DNA of 64,000 nucleotides from Bacteroidetes bacterium GWA2_32_17 (GTDB lineage Bacteria; Bacteroidota; Bacteroidia; Bacteroidales; GWA2-32-17): NCBI GenBank assembly GCA_001769035.1, contig MENF01000066.1, positions 1 to 64,000 of the forward strand, read 5' to 3'. Shown piece by piece: positions 41,700 to 52,980 of this stretch (position 1 is its first letter; each line of letters starts with the position of its first letter). The notes under the pieces were generated by a model. It saw only the letters and a program-made list of their open reading frames with translations, ran no database searches and was not told where the DNA came from. The position numbers and the translations under genes were made by a program.

Positions 41700-42371
41700 T
41701 TACTTTTTGTTAAATTCAATTAATTCACTTCCTGAATTTTTTATTAAATCGAATGCCCATTTTGTTATTATAACCGAACAAATAATTCCGCTTATTGAAT
41801 CAAGCGAATAAATTTTGTAGTACATTCCTGCTAATAATGCAATAATTGCAGTAATACTTGTTAATCCATCTGCTAAAACATGCAGGTACGCTGCTTTAAT
41901 GTTATGGTCCGATTGTTCGTGTTTGTGATGAAGAATTACAGCACTAACTCCGTTTACTACAAGTCCTATTACAGCAACAAAAATTGCTTGCTCAAATTTT
42001 ATTTTTAAAGGATTTAAAAGTCGGTTAATTGATTCGATAGCCATAATAACTGCAACTACCTGTAAAATTATAGCACTTGAGTAACCCGATAATGCCAGCA
42101 ATTTTTCTTTTTTAAAACTATGTTTATCAGTATTTGAATATTTTCTTGAAACAATATATGCAAGCCATGTTAAACCAATGGCAAAAGCATGCGACGACAT
42201 GTGCCAGCCATCTGCTAATAATGCCATTGAGTTTGTTAAATAGCCAAAAGTAATCTCAACCGCCATTGTTACAGTTGTTAATATGGCTACAAACTTTGTT
42301 TTATTTTCGTAAGCACCGTATTGATTATGCACGTGGACATTTAATTTCTCATCAGATATGTTCATTTTCAT
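41700..42371 (-). CDS. cation diffusion facilitator (DmeF/CzcD-like)
   Basis: SMALLADGWHMSSHAFAIGL, AAYLHVLADGLTSITAI. Confidence 0.88.
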   Translation of the reverse strand: MKMNISDEKLNVHVHNQYGAYENKTKFVAILTTVTMAVEITFGYLTNSMALLADGWHMSSHAFAIGLTWLAYIVSRKYSNTDKHSFKKEKLLALSGYSSAIILQVVAVIMAIESINRLLNPLKIKFEQAIFVAVIGLVVNGVSAVILHHKHEQSDHNIKAAYLHVLADGLTSITAIIALLAGMYYKIYSLDSISGIICSVIITKWAFDLIKNSGSELIEFNKK

Positions 42372-42783
42372 ATATTATTATAACAATGTTCATATTTTAA
42401 TTAATTTTAACTTAAAATATTTAATTTTATGAATATCACTTAAAAAATTATATTAGCTTAAATTAATTTCGCAAAAATACAATAATCAAAATATTGTTTA
42501 TTATTATTTACAAAGTACAATAAATTAAACCCTAACTCTGCAATTTTTTAGGTAGCTTTATTGACAAATAGCTGATTAACAAGAAACTAATAATTCTTTA
42601 AGATTACCTAATTATGTTTTCTATTAAAGTTGAGTAATGTTTTGATTGTTAATTGATTATGCTAAACAACTACCTAATTTGAGCGAAGTTAGGGATTAGA
42701 AGCATTTTTATTTATGTAACTTATCATTGCCAAAGTTAAACATAGTTTTTGACATCATGCCTTTGGTTGTTTATTAAAGAATA

Positions 42784-42950
42784 TGCCATAGGCAGAACCG
42801 CTTGGTAAAAAGAAATAATAATAAAATATTGTGCCGTAGGCACAACCCATTATTCGAGTACTTTAAAAATGTAAGCCCATCATAATCTACATCAAATAGG
42901 GTAGTGCCTATGGCACATTGTTCTTTATATTGATTTCTGATTTTACCAGG
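42784..42950. repeat. MITE-like nested inverted repeat
   Basis: TTGGTAAAA/TTTTACCAGG outer and GTGCCGTAGGCACAACC/GGTAGTGCCTATGGCAC inner arms. Confidence 0.5.
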
Positions 42951-43322
42951 CAATTATCTCTAATGGGACATGTTTAATAACACATTGATAATTATTAATA
43001 AGTTGCATACTGATTAGTTACTTGATTTATTAATGATTATGTTGAAAAAAATTAATTAAAAGAAATAATTCTAAAAACAGCTAAAACAATTTAACTATAA
43101 TTAATAAGGTAAAATTTCATTATTGCAACCCTATTGATGACATTATGTATGTATAATAGGTTGATTAGGAAGTGATATAAAAAAATCAAATTCACGACTT
43201 TTTTTGTACTCAAATTTTATCGTTTTGAAAAATTTTTAATTTAAAAAATGAAAATGCAACCTTTCTAATAAAATCATGTCTTGTTGAAAACAAAAAAAAA
43301 GAAATTTATTTATTGAATAAAT

Positions 43323-44168
43323 ATGTTTTATAATATAAAATTTTTAATTTTGGTTTTTAATTGTAATCTTAAAATACATAAAAAAATGAAACATTTTTAT
43401 TTTTTAATAATTTCAATGTTCATTGGAATTAACTGTTTTTCTCAAACAGCAACAAATTTTACTTGTAATGATTGTTCAGGAGGTTCACACGATTTGTTTA
43501 CCGAACTTGATGCAGGTAAAGTTATAGTTTTGTGTTGGGTAATGCCATGCAGTGCTTGTATTCCCGCATCAAAAACTACATACAATGTTGTAACAAGCTA
43601 TCAAACAACAAATCCCGACCGTGTTTTTTATTATTTAGTTGATGATTTTGGTGATACTCCATGCAGTTCACTAAATAGTTGGGCAAATACAAACAATATT
43701 AGTGAGTCAACTTATTCGAAAAGGTTTGTTAATACTGCAATTAATATGACTGATTATGGTTCAACTGGTATGCCTAAAATTGTTGTTATTGGAGGTGCTT
43801 CGCACACTGTTTATTACAATGTTAATAGTTCAGTTATTGCAACTAACCTTCAGACAGCAATTGATAACGCATTAGCAGCAACATCGGGAATTGAAAATAA
43901 TAATTCCGATTTGTTTAATGTAAGTTTATCGCCTGTTCCATCTAATAACCAGACGACACTTTCTGTTAATTTAAAGTCAATTTCAAATGTAAAAGTTGAA
44001 ATTTACAATGTTGTTGGAAAAAAAGTTTCAGATGTTTATAATAGTCAACTTAAATCGGGCGATAACAAATTAAATATAAATACTTTCGATTTTAATAATG
44101 GGATGTATTTCGTAAAAGTTAGTGTTGCCGATAAAATCAAAACAATTAAATTAATTGTTTCTGAATAA
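43323..44168 (+). CDS. secreted thioredoxin-fold protein with T9SS sorting domain
   Basis: VIVLCWVMPCSACIPASKT; STGMPKIVVIGG cis-Pro; C-term GMYFVKVSVADKIKTIKLIV; real start probably at MKHFYF. Confidence 0.7.
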   Translation: MFYNIKFLILVFNCNLKIHKKMKHFYFLIISMFIGINCFSQTATNFTCNDCSGGSHDLFTELDAGKVIVLCWVMPCSACIPASKTTYNVVTSYQTTNPDRVFYYLVDDFGDTPCSSLNSWANTNNISESTYSKRFVNTAINMTDYGSTGMPKIVVIGGASHTVYYNVNSSVIATNLQTAIDNALAATSGIENNNSDLFNVSLSPVPSNNQTTLSVNLKSISNVKVEIYNVVGKKVSDVYNSQLKSGDNKLNINTFDFNNGMYFVKVSVADKIKTIKLIVSE

Positions 44169-44184
44169 TTTTTTATTCTTTAAA

Positions 44185-44330
44185 TAGTGTCTGTCCATAA
44201 AGTCAGTGTCTGATTTATAATGTTCGAGTTTGAGGCATACGAAGTTTTGAAAACCAAGGAGTTTACTGTAGTAAATGACTGTTTTCAAAACGAGTATAAC
44301 GAAAAAATCGGACATTATGGACAGACACTA
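44185..44330. mobile_element. MITE with 16-bp perfect TIRs
   Basis: TAGTGTCTGTCCATAA (44185-44200) / TTATGGACAGACACTA (44315-44330). Confidence 0.75.
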
Positions 44331-44347
44331 AATAAATATTTTTTTAC

Positions 44348-45373
44348 ATGAGAATTCATTGTGTTTTAGTAATGCTTTGTGTTTTTCTTTCTATAAAATC
44401 ATTTTCGCAATGTTGTGGAGGTGGAGGCGGCAGCCCTATTGCTGGTGGTGCATCGCAAGGTGTGCTGCTCGAAAAACAAATGGAGGTTAATTCCAATTTT
44501 CAGTATATTAATACAAATAAATTTTATTCGGGAAATAAACCGGATACTAATTTTTTAGATAATTATAACAGTAAGTACGTATATACACGTTTAGCTTATG
44601 GTTTATCAAAGAATTTAACTTTTTCATTAGAAACTGGCTATTGGCTCAATAAAACACAAATTGGCTTACATAAAGTTGATACAAATTCTTCAACCGGAAT
44701 TGGTGATTTAATTATTTTTCCAAGATACGATATTTTCAAAATCACTAAAAACTCAAAGCAAACAGAATTAACTGTTGGTTTGGGCTTTAAAATACCACTT
44801 GGCTCATATAATGATTCAAGCAAACATATCTTAATTCAAGAGCCTGTTCTTCCAAATGAGATTTATTATAGTACGAAAACACTTTCAGTTCAAACATCTT
44901 CAGGTGCTCATGATCTTATTTTTTACTTATTCTTTTATAGAGGAAATAACATAAAAAAATTAAACTTTTTTGCTAATGCAATTTATATTAAAAAAGGTTG
45001 GAATCCTATTGGCGAAAAAATTGGCGATTATGCCAGCGTAGGACTTTTTGCAAGTAAAACATTTTTAAAAAAATTGGGAATAACAATGCAATTAAAAGGC
45101 GAATGGGCTGATAAAATGCAGCTTAACAAAACTGTATATTTAAACTCATATCCAAATTATAATCCCGAAGCCACAGGATTTAGAAAAGTTTTTATTGTAC
45201 CGCAAGTAAGTTATACAGTTAAAAAATTAACATTTTATTTGTTGTCTGAAATTCCTTTATATCAAGAAATGATAAAAACACAAATTAGCTCACAATATCA
45301 AATGGCGTTTGGTATTTCGTATAGATTTTATCTTGCTGACCCTACAAAAAAATCGGAAAGCGAATCAAAATAA
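44348..45373 (+). CDS. outer-membrane beta-barrel-like secreted protein
   Basis: Signal peptide, SQCCGGGGGSPIAGG, beta-barrel-like alternation ending in aromatic strand. Confidence 0.55.
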   Translation: MRIHCVLVMLCVFLSIKSFSQCCGGGGGSPIAGGASQGVLLEKQMEVNSNFQYINTNKFYSGNKPDTNFLDNYNSKYVYTRLAYGLSKNLTFSLETGYWLNKTQIGLHKVDTNSSTGIGDLIIFPRYDIFKITKNSKQTELTVGLGFKIPLGSYNDSSKHILIQEPVLPNEIYYSTKTLSVQTSSGAHDLIFYLFFYRGNNIKKLNFFANAIYIKKGWNPIGEKIGDYASVGLFASKTFLKKLGITMQLKGEWADKMQLNKTVYLNSYPNYNPEATGFRKVFIVPQVSYTVKKLTFYLLSEIPLYQEMIKTQISSQYQMAFGISYRFYLADPTKKSESESK

Positions 45374-45382
45374 AATGAATAT

Positions 45383-46483
45383 TTAGTTTAATACAAATTT
45401 CCCGGAACCATAAAAATATTTGTCGCTTATAATTTTGTAGGAGTATATTCCATCAGGAAGTTCATTCCTTTTGATAGTATTATTATCTGAAGAAATATTT
45501 TTAATTATTAATATTTGTCTGCCTGTTACATCATAAATAAACATTGAGATATTTTTCTCGTTATTAATGCTTTCTATATTTATTTTAGCTTCATTATTAA
45601 ATGGATTAGGTACTATATTGAAATCATTTTTGTCGTTAAAAAGATTATTAATTCCTGCATCATTTCTTTTCATATAAGCAAAACGAGCTATTTGGTAATC
45701 GCTTCTTTTTTCTAATATGCCTTTATTTATTTGCATTACAGGAAATCCAAGCCCCTTTGTGTACCACTTATAGTAATAATTATCAGGCGTATAATTAATT
45801 AATTCTCCAATTCCATTTACATATAAACTATCCCATACAGTTTCTGTTGTATGAATTCTAACCACAGGATAAACATCAATTAAAGTATTTAATTCGCCCC
45901 ATGAATCAGCAATATTTGTATCAATAATATTAGTAACTAAAACTGAATCTGTTGATTTTTGAATTACTATTCTTGAACTGTCAATTTTTGTTTGCCCATA
46001 CTGTAAAATTGGAAATGTAGTGCGATAATTGTATAAATTATATGCATACGGGTAATTTGATGCATAATAAATCAACCCAGTTGAATCTTCAATATAATAA
46101 TCGCGATAACAAATCTCTTTAATAACGTGAGTAATCCAATCGTGTACCCAATAACAGTTCGATTTAAGTGCAATATCTGCTAATGGAAAAGTTTGAATTG
46201 AATCAGGAAAAATCCACCTGACCGAATCTAAAGAGGATGTTGGAGACCCACCCCAGAAATTTAACATACCAAAATCCCAGAAAACATTTGCTCCAGAATC
46301 GCCAGGGAAAAGCGTTAATCCTTGAATACTATCAACCCTGTAGCTAAGTTGAACATCGCCAGGTGCAGGTAAGTCGTTTTGATCTAAAATAATTTGGCAG
46401 TAAAGAGAAATGTTAAAAGTGAAAAATATCAATAATAATAAAATTATTTTCATAAGGCATAAAGTTTTATTTAACAAAGACAT
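45383..46483 (-). CDS. secreted protein with T9SS sorting domain
   Basis: C-term FNIVPNPFNNEAKINIESI..GIYSYKIISDKYFYGSGKFVL; paralogue of 52981..54078. Confidence 0.65.
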   Translation of the reverse strand: MSLLNKTLCLMKIILLLLIFFTFNISLYCQIILDQNDLPAPGDVQLSYRVDSIQGLTLFPGDSGANVFWDFGMLNFWGGSPTSSLDSVRWIFPDSIQTFPLADIALKSNCYWVHDWITHVIKEICYRDYYIEDSTGLIYYASNYPYAYNLYNYRTTFPILQYGQTKIDSSRIVIQKSTDSVLVTNIIDTNIADSWGELNTLIDVYPVVRIHTTETVWDSLYVNGIGELINYTPDNYYYKWYTKGLGFPVMQINKGILEKRSDYQIARFAYMKRNDAGINNLFNDKNDFNIVPNPFNNEAKINIESINNEKNISMFIYDVTGRQILIIKNISSDNNTIKRNELPDGIYSYKIISDKYFYGSGKFVLN

Positions 46484-46638
46484 TATAATTGTTAAAAAAG
46501 TTGCAAATAATTTAAAAATATTTAAAAAAATAAATTCTCATGCAACCTTTTTCAAGAATTGTAGTCTAATTAAAAAATAAAAGTATTTTATTTTGAAAGT
46601 GCATATTTTATTTATATATTTGTTTAATATTTGAAATA

Positions 46639-47004
46639 TTGAAAATAACATTAAACATATTAATTTCTGTTTTATTCCTTTTGTCAACATCTGGAATATT
46701 TATTTCTGAACATTACTGTGGAAATAATTTAGTTTCTGTTTCATTTTTTTCAAATGCAAAGAAATGTTGCGATGACAGTTGCCCATTCTGCAAAAATGTA
46801 AATCACACATATAAAGTAAAAACAAAAGTTGTTAAATCGAACAATATAAGTTTAGAAATTAATAATAATATTATTTCATTATTTAATTTGTCTTATATTG
46901 AACAATTGCTTTTATGTAATATCTATGTAAGCAATATTGTTAAAATTAATCCGCCTCCCGGCAAGTTTTCAACAACTGCTTATTTGTCTAAATTAAGACT
47001 ATGA
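46639..47004 (+). CDS. HYC_CC_PP-type small secreted protein
   Basis: SEHYCGNNLVSVSFFSNAKKCCDDSCPFC..INPPP. Confidence 0.7.
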   Translation: MKITLNILISVLFLLSTSGIFISEHYCGNNLVSVSFFSNAKKCCDDSCPFCKNVNHTYKVKTKVVKSNNISLEINNNIISLFNLSYIEQLLLCNIYVSNIVKINPPPGKFSTTAYLSKLRL

Positions 47005-47102
47005 TTTATTGCTGTTGTAATTCTTACAACAGCTAAAATCTATTTTCCCATTTCTTAAACTATTGTCTAATTATTAATAATTTCAATTAAAAATAAATAA
47101 AA

Positions 47103-49229
47103 ATGAAAACTTTAAATAATATTTTTCAATTTAATAAAATAAAAAAAACTTTTTTATTTTCTCTGCTATTTGTTTTTTTGTTTGTAAATGGTTTTTCTCA
47201 AACTCATTTATGTTCAGAATATGAAGCAGATAAAAAAGCAGAATTAGAAAACCCCGATTTCTTAAAAGCCAAAACTGAACTTGATAATTTCACAAATCAA
47301 TATGAGCAAAGCAATCAAAAATCAGAAGTAATATATATTATTCCTGTTGTATTTCATGTTTTACACAATTATGGTTCAGAAAACATCTCAAAAGCACAAA
47401 TTTTAGATGCTGTTAGAATTATTAATGAGGACTTTAATAAATTAAATGCCGACACTTCTCAAATAATTCCAGAATTTCAGGGAATTGCTGCAAATTCTCA
47501 TATTGAATTTCGTTTGGCTCAAATTGACCCTTATGGAAATTGTACCGATGGTATTGTTCGAACTGTAACAAGCGAAACTAATAATGCAGGCGATGATACA
47601 AAACTACTCTCACCATCATGGAACAGAACAAAATATTTAAATATTTGGACAGCAGCAAACCTCGAATCTGGTGCTGCAGGTTATTCTTTTTACCCATCAA
47701 GTGTTTCTGGTGCATGGGGTGTAAGTATTGATGGAGTTATGATTCTTGATTCTTATGTTGGAAGTATTGGAACAGGTAATTATACTTATGCCCGTGCTTT
47801 ATCGCACGAAATTGGGCATTATCTGAATTTAGCACATACATGGGGAAATAGCAACACACCTGGTCTTCTATCAAATTGTAGTATTGATGACGGGGTAAGT
47901 GATACACCAAACACAATTGGACATACAAGTTGCAATTTATATTCTAATACTTGCGGTTTTCTCGACAATGTTCAAAACTATATGGATTATTCGTACTGCG
48001 ATAGAATGTTTACCGAAGGACAAAAAACAAGGATGAGAGCAGCTTTAAATAGCTCTGTTAGTGGCAGAAACAACCTTTGGACTGCTTCAAATTTAATAGC
48101 TACCGGTACAAATGATGGTTACATTGCTCAAGTTTGTGCTCCTATTCCTGATTTTATTTATTATAATTCATTCGGATGTAATAGTATGTCAGTTCAATAT
48201 ACTGATTTAACGTGGAATGTTGATTCCGGATATACTATTTTATGGTCATTCCCAGGTGGAACTCCATCTACATCAAATATTTCTAACCCTAATGTTTCGT
48301 ATTCAAATACAGGTGATTATGGTTCGACATTAACTGTTTCAAATATAAGTGGAAGTAATCAGATTACTAAATCTAACATAATTCATATTCAAGATCCTAC
48401 TACTGGCGAAGGCATTCCATGGGTCGAAAGTTTTGAAAATAGTTCTTTCCCAATCAATTTAACCGACTCGTCAAAAAATTGGTTAATATTAGGGAATAGC
48501 AATTTTAATTGGTCGCAAGTTAATGTTGCATACAATGGTTTATCATCTGTAAAAGTACCAAATGAAAACAATACTTTAAATCAAACTTCAGAGTTATATT
48601 CTCCAAATATTATTACATCGTCAAACAGCCATAATAATTTCTTTACTTTTAGGGTAGCTTATGCTCAAAAATTATCAACAGATGTTGACAAATTACAGGT
48701 TTATATTTCATCTAATTGTGGTTTAACTTGGTATCCACGATTCACAAAATCTGGTGCAGAACTCGCAACTAATGGAGGAACGCTTGTAAGCTCTTTTAGC
48801 CCTGATACTTCGCAATGGAGAAAAGAAACAATTAGTCTTGGCTTATATTCAAATAAACCTTATATTAGAGTAAAGTTTCTTGTTACTTCTGGCAATGGAA
48901 ATAGCATATATTTAGATGATATTAATTTAGACCAATTAACCAACATAGATAATTTGCCACTTTCTGTTTCAAATAATTTAAATATTTTTCCAAACCCTGT
49001 AAATAAGGAATCAATATTAGTTTTTGATTTAAGCAAGACATCTGAAGTTGAACTTTCACTTTCAAATGTTTTAGGACAAAAGTTAACTTTTTACAAAAAT
49101 AATTTTATTGCTGGTCCTTATGATTTGAATGTAAATGAACTTTTTAAAACAGATTTGCAACAAGGAATATATTTTCTTTCGGTTACCATTAATGGCATAT
49201 CGGAAACATTAAAACTGGTAAAGGAATAA
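47103..49229 (+). CDS. M43-family zinc metalloprotease with PKD and T9SS sorting domain
   Basis: ALSHEIGHYLNLAHTWG; C-term NIFPNPVNKESILVFDL. Confidence 0.9.
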   Translation: MKTLNNIFQFNKIKKTFLFSLLFVFLFVNGFSQTHLCSEYEADKKAELENPDFLKAKTELDNFTNQYEQSNQKSEVIYIIPVVFHVLHNYGSENISKAQILDAVRIINEDFNKLNADTSQIIPEFQGIAANSHIEFRLAQIDPYGNCTDGIVRTVTSETNNAGDDTKLLSPSWNRTKYLNIWTAANLESGAAGYSFYPSSVSGAWGVSIDGVMILDSYVGSIGTGNYTYARALSHEIGHYLNLAHTWGNSNTPGLLSNCSIDDGVSDTPNTIGHTSCNLYSNTCGFLDNVQNYMDYSYCDRMFTEGQKTRMRAALNSSVSGRNNLWTASNLIATGTNDGYIAQVCAPIPDFIYYNSFGCNSMSVQYTDLTWNVDSGYTILWSFPGGTPSTSNISNPNVSYSNTGDYGSTLTVSNISGSNQITKSNIIHIQDPTTGEGIPWVESFENSSFPINLTDSSKNWLILGNSNFNWSQVNVAYNGLSSVKVPNENNTLNQTSELYSPNIITSSNSHNNFFTFRVAYAQKLSTDVDKLQVYISSNCGLTWYPRFTKSGAELATNGGTLVSSFSPDTSQWRKETISLGLYSNKPYIRVKFLVTSGNGNSIYLDDINLDQLTNIDNLPLSVSNNLNIFPNPVNKESILVFDLSKTSEVELSLSNVLGQKLTFYKNNFIAGPYDLNVNELFKTDLQQGIYFLSVTINGISETLKLVKE

Positions 49230-49245
49230 TTATATTTAAAAAAAT

Positions 49246-49335
49246 ATCGAACAAGGATTAATGAATAATTGTTACACAACCTGACAGGTTACGAAGTTCC
49301 TGTCAGGTTGTGTATTTAAGAAATATAAGTAATTA
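49246..49335 (+). repeat. dispersed 90-bp palindromic repeat, second copy
   Basis: atcgaacaaggattaatgaataattgttacacaacctgacaggttacgaagttcctgtcaggttgtg.. Confidence 0.75.
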
Positions 49336-49404
49336 TAATGAAACTTAACTGAAATATAACAAATGAAATTCATCCTATAAAATAAATTTTAAATAAAAAT
49401 CATC

Positions 49405-52400
49405 ATGAAAAATTTAAGCTTTTTAATTATCACTTTCTTTATTGTAAGTGTGTCGTTTTCTCAAACTTATAACCCTAATTTTTTAGATGGGCGAATAATG
49501 TTTAAATTGAAAACTAATGTGCATACTAAAGAAATAGTAAAACGTACAGATTTAAACAGTTATAGCAAAGTTGAAAATCTGGCAAACTATCCCGAATTAG
49601 CTCTGGCATTGAAAGACTTTTCAATAACAAAATTCGAAAGACCAAGCTTTTATACGGGCAGAGCAGAATTAATGAAAATTTACCGGATTTGTTTTTCTGA
49701 TTTTTCAGATATAAAACAAATTATTAAAAAATTAAAACAGTTGAATTTTATCGAATTTGCCGAAAAAGAACCTATTTATAAAACAGATTTTATTCCTAAC
49801 GATACATATTATACAGGTACTTATAAATGGTATCATACTTTAGTTAATTCAGAGCAAGCTTGGGATATTAGTTTAGGAAGCAATTCAGTTAAAGTTGCTA
49901 TTGTTGATAATGCAGTTTTTGCTAGTCATTCTGATTTAACTACATTTAAACAATTCGATGTTGCCGATAACGATAACAATGCAACTCCTCCTATTGTGTA
50001 TTCTTCCGACCAGGGATGGTCGCATGGTACTCATACTTCAGGATTAGCAACTGCCGATTTAAACAATAGTTTAGGAATAGCTTCTTTAGGCGGCAATGTT
50101 GAATTAATTGCAGTAAAGGCAACTCCAAATAGCGCTTCTTCTGAAAGTATCTGGTACGGATACGATGGAATTCAATGGGCTTGCGAAAATGGTGCTAATG
50201 TTGTTAGTATGTCTTTTGGCGGAACAACACCAAGCACTTCTACTCAAACATTAATAAATTCATATCCCGAAGTAGTTTTTTTAGCATCTGCAGGTAACGA
50301 TGGAAATACAACACCTAATTATCCAGCTGCATACAATAATGTTATTGGTGTTGGCTCTGTTGATGGTAATGACAGCCGTTCAAGTTTCTCAAATTATAAT
50401 GGTTCAACACCATTTGTTGATATTGCTTCTCCAGGTGGGTTTACTAATGGAGGTTTAATGAGTACTGTTTATTCAAGTTCAGGAAATACCTATGGACTAA
50501 TGAGTGGAACGTCAATGTCATGTCCTTTTGCAGCAGGACTTGTTGGTTTAATGTTAAGTGTTAACCCAACTCTTACACCTACTCAAATCGAAAATTGTTT
50601 GATATCTTCCGGAGTAAACATTAACCAAAATGTTGGTCCAAGAATAGACGCTTATGCTGCAATGCAATGCGTTCAGGCAACTTTAACCGGCGACCCATTT
50701 GTAAATTTTTGGGGTGCTCCTGTATCAATTTACGAAGGACAAACTGTTACTTATTACGACAACTCAGCAGGTGGTGGAAATCCTATTACAAATTGGCAAT
50801 GGTTGTTCCCCGGAGGTACTCCTTCGTCTTATACCGGTCAAACTCCACCAGTTATAACATATTCCGTATCAGGAATTTATGATGTAACTATAACAGTTAC
50901 TAATTCTCAAAGTTCTCAAACACTCACACGAACTGGTTATATTAACGTTAGTATGCAACCTTATGGTGCATGGCTCGAAGAAGCATCGGGATTTGCAACT
51001 GCATCACGAGGAATTAATTTTCTTTCGGTAGTTGACCAAAATACAATTTGGGCTACAGCTTACGATGGTTCTGGTACAGCAGCAAATATTCAGGAATTTA
51101 CTAAAACTACTAATGGTGGAACTACTTGGACACCTGGAACTATTAATATTGGTAATACTGCTTTAGGAATATCAATGATTCATGCTTTTGATGCCAATAC
51201 TGCCTGGTTAGCTGCATACCCTAATGCTGCCGGACAAACAGGTGGAGTATGGAAAACTACCAACGGTGGTACTACATGGATTCGACAAAATACAGCATTA
51301 TATAATAATGCCAGTTCATTTACAAATGTTGTTTATTTTTGGGATGCTAATACTGGCTTTTGTATGGGTGATCCTATTAATGGCGAATATGAAGTTTATA
51401 CAACAACAAATGGTGGTACTACATGGACACCTATTTCGGCTGCAAATATACCAAATCCATTATCTGGCGAATATGGTTATACCCGGCAAATTGAAGTTGT
51501 TGGTAACGATGTTTGGTTTACTACTAACAAAGGCAGAATTTACCATTCTACTGATAAAGGTTTAACATTTCAGGTATTTCAAACACCAATTTCTGATTTT
51601 GGTTCTGTTGTAACACCATCTTTCACATCTTCAAACACTGGCATTTTTGTAGTCAGCGACAGTGTATATAAAACTGTTAATGGAGGTGCAACATGGAACC
51701 TGTTAAATACAACTGGTTCAGTATTCTCAACCGGATTATGCTATATTGTAGGCACTGATACTGTTTTTTCAACTGGTGCAGCTGCTGGAACTTCTGGTTC
51801 TTCATATAGCGTTGATGGTGGAATAAACTGGAATATTGTTGATAATGCCCAGCATACATCTGTTGAGTTTATTAACTCCTTAATTGGATGGTCGGGTTGG
51901 TTTAATTTAAATGCTAGTTCTCAAGGTATGTGGAAATGGTATAAAGTAAACACAAGTTTGTTTGTTGATTTCTCGGGCTCACCTGTTAATGCCTGTGTAG
52001 GTGATACTGTTAATTTTACTGATTTAACAACCGGCGGAACACCTATATCATGGCAATGGAGTTTTCCTGGCGGCACACCTTCAACATCTACATTGCAAAA
52101 CCCTTCAGTAGTTTATAGTGCAGTTGGTTCGTACAATGTTTCTTTAACTGTAGATGATGGTAATGGACCTGCTTCAAAACAAATTACAGGATATATAAAT
52201 GTTCTTACTACTCCAGCCCAGCCAGGACCTATTTTGGGTAATGCATTTCCATGCCAGGGAGCAAATATAACATATTCTGTAACAAATGTTCCTAATGTGT
52301 TTTATTCATGGACAGTACCAACTGGATGGACAGGAACAAGTACCACTAATTCGTTATTAGCAACAGTTGACTCAACTGCTGGTCAAGTAAAAGTTACAGC

Positions 52401-52932
52401 AGATAATGTTTGCGGAAGTAGTCCACAACGTACTAAATATATAACACCTACAAAATTACCCGTTGCCGGTTTTACTTATATTGATAATCAGGAAACAGTT
52501 AGTTTTACAAGTACATCTACCAATGCTACTTCATACAGTTGGAATTTTGGCGATTTATCTACCGGTAATACTGCTAATCCTACACATACTTATACTAATG
52601 TTGGAAACTTTTTAGTAACACTTATTGTAACTAATTCATGTGGTACCGATACAATTACACAAGTTATTAATATAACTATAATTGGAATTAATGAAGTAAT
52701 TATTAATAATATTAATATTTACCCTAATCCTGTTAAGGATATGTTATTTATTGATTTTAATAATTCTAATTTAATTAATTCTGAAATTAACATTACCGAT
52801 ATTCTTGGTAATATTGTTATTAATAATAAAATTGATAAACTAAATTATAGTATTGATTTATCAAAACTTAATAAAGGAATGTACTTTATTAATATTAATA
52901 ATGTAAATACATATAAATTTGTTAAGGAATAA
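49405..52932 (+). CDS. S8-family subtilisin-like protease with PKD repeats and T9SS sorting domain
   Basis: VAIVDNAVFASHSDL, SHGTHTSGLATADLNN, MSGTSMSCPFAAGLVGLML. Confidence 0.93.
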   Translation: MKNLSFLIITFFIVSVSFSQTYNPNFLDGRIMFKLKTNVHTKEIVKRTDLNSYSKVENLANYPELALALKDFSITKFERPSFYTGRAELMKIYRICFSDFSDIKQIIKKLKQLNFIEFAEKEPIYKTDFIPNDTYYTGTYKWYHTLVNSEQAWDISLGSNSVKVAIVDNAVFASHSDLTTFKQFDVADNDNNATPPIVYSSDQGWSHGTHTSGLATADLNNSLGIASLGGNVELIAVKATPNSASSESIWYGYDGIQWACENGANVVSMSFGGTTPSTSTQTLINSYPEVVFLASAGNDGNTTPNYPAAYNNVIGVGSVDGNDSRSSFSNYNGSTPFVDIASPGGFTNGGLMSTVYSSSGNTYGLMSGTSMSCPFAAGLVGLMLSVNPTLTPTQIENCLISSGVNINQNVGPRIDAYAAMQCVQATLTGDPFVNFWGAPVSIYEGQTVTYYDNSAGGGNPITNWQWLFPGGTPSSYTGQTPPVITYSVSGIYDVTITVTNSQSSQTLTRTGYINVSMQPYGAWLEEASGFATASRGINFLSVVDQNTIWATAYDGSGTAANIQEFTKTTNGGTTWTPGTINIGNTALGISMIHAFDANTAWLAAYPNAAGQTGGVWKTTNGGTTWIRQNTALYNNASSFTNVVYFWDANTGFCMGDPINGEYEVYTTTNGGTTWTPISAANIPNPLSGEYGYTRQIEVVGNDVWFTTNKGRIYHSTDKGLTFQVFQTPISDFGSVVTPSFTSSNTGIFVVSDSVYKTVNGGATWNLLNTTGSVFSTGLCYIVGTDTVFSTGAAAGTSGSSYSVDGGINWNIVDNAQHTSVEFINSLIGWSGWFNLNASSQGMWKWYKVNTSLFVDFSGSPVNACVGDTVNFTDLTTGGTPISWQWSFPGGTPSTSTLQNPSVVYSAVGSYNVSLTVDDGNGPASKQITGYINVLTTPAQPGPILGNAFPCQGANITYSVTNVPNVFYSWTVPTGWTGTSTTNSLLATVDSTAGQVKVTADNVCGSSPQRTKYITPTKLPVAGFTYIDNQETVSFTSTSTNATSYSWNFGDLSTGNTANPTHTYTNVGNFLVTLIVTNSCGTDTITQVINITIIGINEVIINNINIYPNPVKDMLFIDFNNSNLINSEINITDILGNIVINNKIDKLNYSIDLSKLNKGMYFININNVNTYKFVKE

Positions 52933-52980
52933 TAAATTTTAATATAATATTTAAACACATTCATCGTTTATTTTCGATGA

